Assembly: GCA_965262365.1 (NCBI GenBank)
Contig: OZ253541.1
Coordinates: forward strand, 5,952,001-6,016,000
Reading direction: 5' to 3'
Source of the DNA: UBA6522 sp965262365
GTDB lineage: Bacteria > Pseudomonadota > Gammaproteobacteria > Steroidobacterales > Rariloculaceae
Length of the DNA: 64,000 nucleotides
Positions 63,300-64,000 of the stretch are shown here, piece by piece (the stretch's first letter is position 1; each line of letters opens with the position of its first letter). The notes beneath the pieces are model-generated. The model was given only the letters and a program-made list of their open reading frames with translations, searched no databases and was not told the origin of the DNA. The position numbers were made by a program, and so were the translations under genes.

Positions 63300-64000
63300 A
63301 TGAACAAGAACAAGGGGCCGGACAACGCGTACATGACTCGCCGGGTATTCTGTGAAACCGGCGCGGTTGCGCTGGCGGGTTTGCTGGCAGCAGGTGCGAC
63401 GCTACGTGCCGCGGCACAGGAGACGCGCCTCACAAGCGTCGGCGGTACAGCTCAGACCAGGGCGGGGCAGGTCCGCGGGTTGCTCAGCAACGGCGTGCAT
63501 CAGTTCTGGGGAATTCCCTACGGCGCTCCCACCGACGGCGCCAACCGCTTCATGCCACCCAGGGATCCGGCCTCGTGGAGCGGCGTCCGGGACTGCTTTC
63601 ATCTGGGACAACGGGCGTTGATGCAGCCGGGCCGCGGAGAGCCCGCGCCGGTGGTGCGCGCACTCAACCGTCACGGCCCGCAGGGCGAGGACTGCCTCAA
63701 CGTGAATTTGTTCACGCCGGGACTCGACGGCACAGCCCGGCCGGTCATGGTTTGGCTTCACGGCGGCGGATTTTCAGCCGGGTCGGGAAACTATCTGCTC
63801 TACGACGGTACCAATCTGGCGAAGAAGGAAGACGTGGTGGTGGTCGTCGTCAACCACCGTCTGAACGTCCACGGATTCCTGCACCTTGCCGATATCGGTG
63901 GCGAAAAGTGGGCCCATTCCACCAACGTCGGCATGCAGGACCAGGTGGCAACCCTTGAATGGATTCGCGACAACATCGAAAACTTTGGGGGCGATCCGGA
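63300..64000 (+). CDS. Type B carboxylesterase, Tat-like signal (runs off window)
   Basis: The first 233 residues of a carboxylesterase. MTRRVFCETGAVALAGLLAAG is a Tat-like signal (two Arg). The type B signatures follow: GQVRGLLSNGVHQFWGIPYGAP, EDCLNVNLFTP (the Cys of the conserved disulfide region) and WLHGGGFSAGSGN as oxyanion hole, then VVVVVNHRLNVHGFLHL. The catalytic Ser (GxSxGG) lies beyond the end of the window. It probably hydrolyses an ester in the periplasm. The ATG at 63300 follows GGGGAACAGGCG. Confidence 0.88.
   Translation, partial: MNKNKGPDNAYMTRRVFCETGAVALAGLLAAGATLRAAAQETRLTSVGGTAQTRAGQVRGLLSNGVHQFWGIPYGAPTDGANRFMPPRDPASWSGVRDCFHLGQRALMQPGRGEPAPVVRALNRHGPQGEDCLNVNLFTPGLDGTARPVMVWLHGGGFSAGSGNYLLYDGTNLAKKEDVVVVVVNHRLNVHGFLHLADIGGEKWAHSTNVGMQDQVATLEWIRDNIENFGGDP

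Noticed and set aside
1..64000. tRNA or rRNA genes
   Set aside because: I looked in the larger gaps for cloverleaf-like and rRNA-like sequence and saw none. A covariance search would be needed to exclude small RNAs.

Overview
The window is high-GC, mostly proteobacterial-looking DNA. It carries a TonB-dependent receptor, many secreted or periplasmic proteins, Tat-type signals, IS630/IS66/ISNCY elements and a UGA-encoded selenoprotein. I read it as a gammaproteobacterium, possibly marine or host-associated; the sequence alone cannot name it. Several stretches (about 10.6-11.6, 14.2-17.2 and 19.8-24.7 kb) are visibly more AT-rich than the rest and hold the defence-type genes, which suggests acquisition by transfer.

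Left part (1-10.6 kb). Two tandem IS630 copies share a single TA. They abut a module of an SDR dehydrogenase, a di-haem cytochrome c and a secreted lectin-esterase that is repeated at 51-54.2 kb. In this copy only, a type II restriction-modification pair sits between the SDR and the cytochrome. Remnants of a mobile element follow: a relaxase helicase fragment, a frameshifted HNH nuclease and a methionine aminopeptidase stub.

Defence island (10.6-29.6 kb). A caspase-like protease gene is followed by a PDDEXK-NTPase gene that an IS66 element splits; removing the element and one 8-bp target duplication restores an 831-aa frame. Next come a decayed parA, a GTGA-coupled three-gene operon (Zn-ribbon transposase-like protein, MT-A70 methylase, BglII-like endonuclease), a membrane protein plus DGQHR protein pair and a HEPN-like protein. 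Last is a 1285-aa nuclease-STAND ATPase gene broken in two places, by an ISNCY element (6-bp duplication) and an IS630 element (TA). Both large ATPase genes are recently dead but can be fully reconstructed.

Mobile-element backbone (29.6-42.9 kb). A ribbon-helix-helix protein, two families of iteron/operator-like repeats, DUF2493 and SLOG proteins, ssb, a huge Calx-beta/Ig/FN3 autotransporter whose 5' end runs into ssb, a DUF2285 protein and an excisionase-like HTH protein look like plasmid or integrative-element cargo.

Catabolic/periplasmic part (43-64 kb). This holds an aldo/keto reductase pseudogene, a TonB-dependent receptor, a double-ABM protein, a HisD-family dehydrogenase, several DUF6152-type exported proteins, the second SDR-cytochrome-esterase module, an arylsulfotransferase, an alkylsulfatase-like protein, a CDGSH protein, an acyl-CoA dehydrogenase and a carboxylesterase running off the end. 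Within it, 56617-57858 is a thioredoxin-fold selenoprotein with a deiodinase-like TUPPF motif: an in-frame TGA is followed by a SECIS-like hairpin. Together the region suggests uptake and oxidation of an ester- or sulfate-bearing organic substrate; that is inference from gene content.
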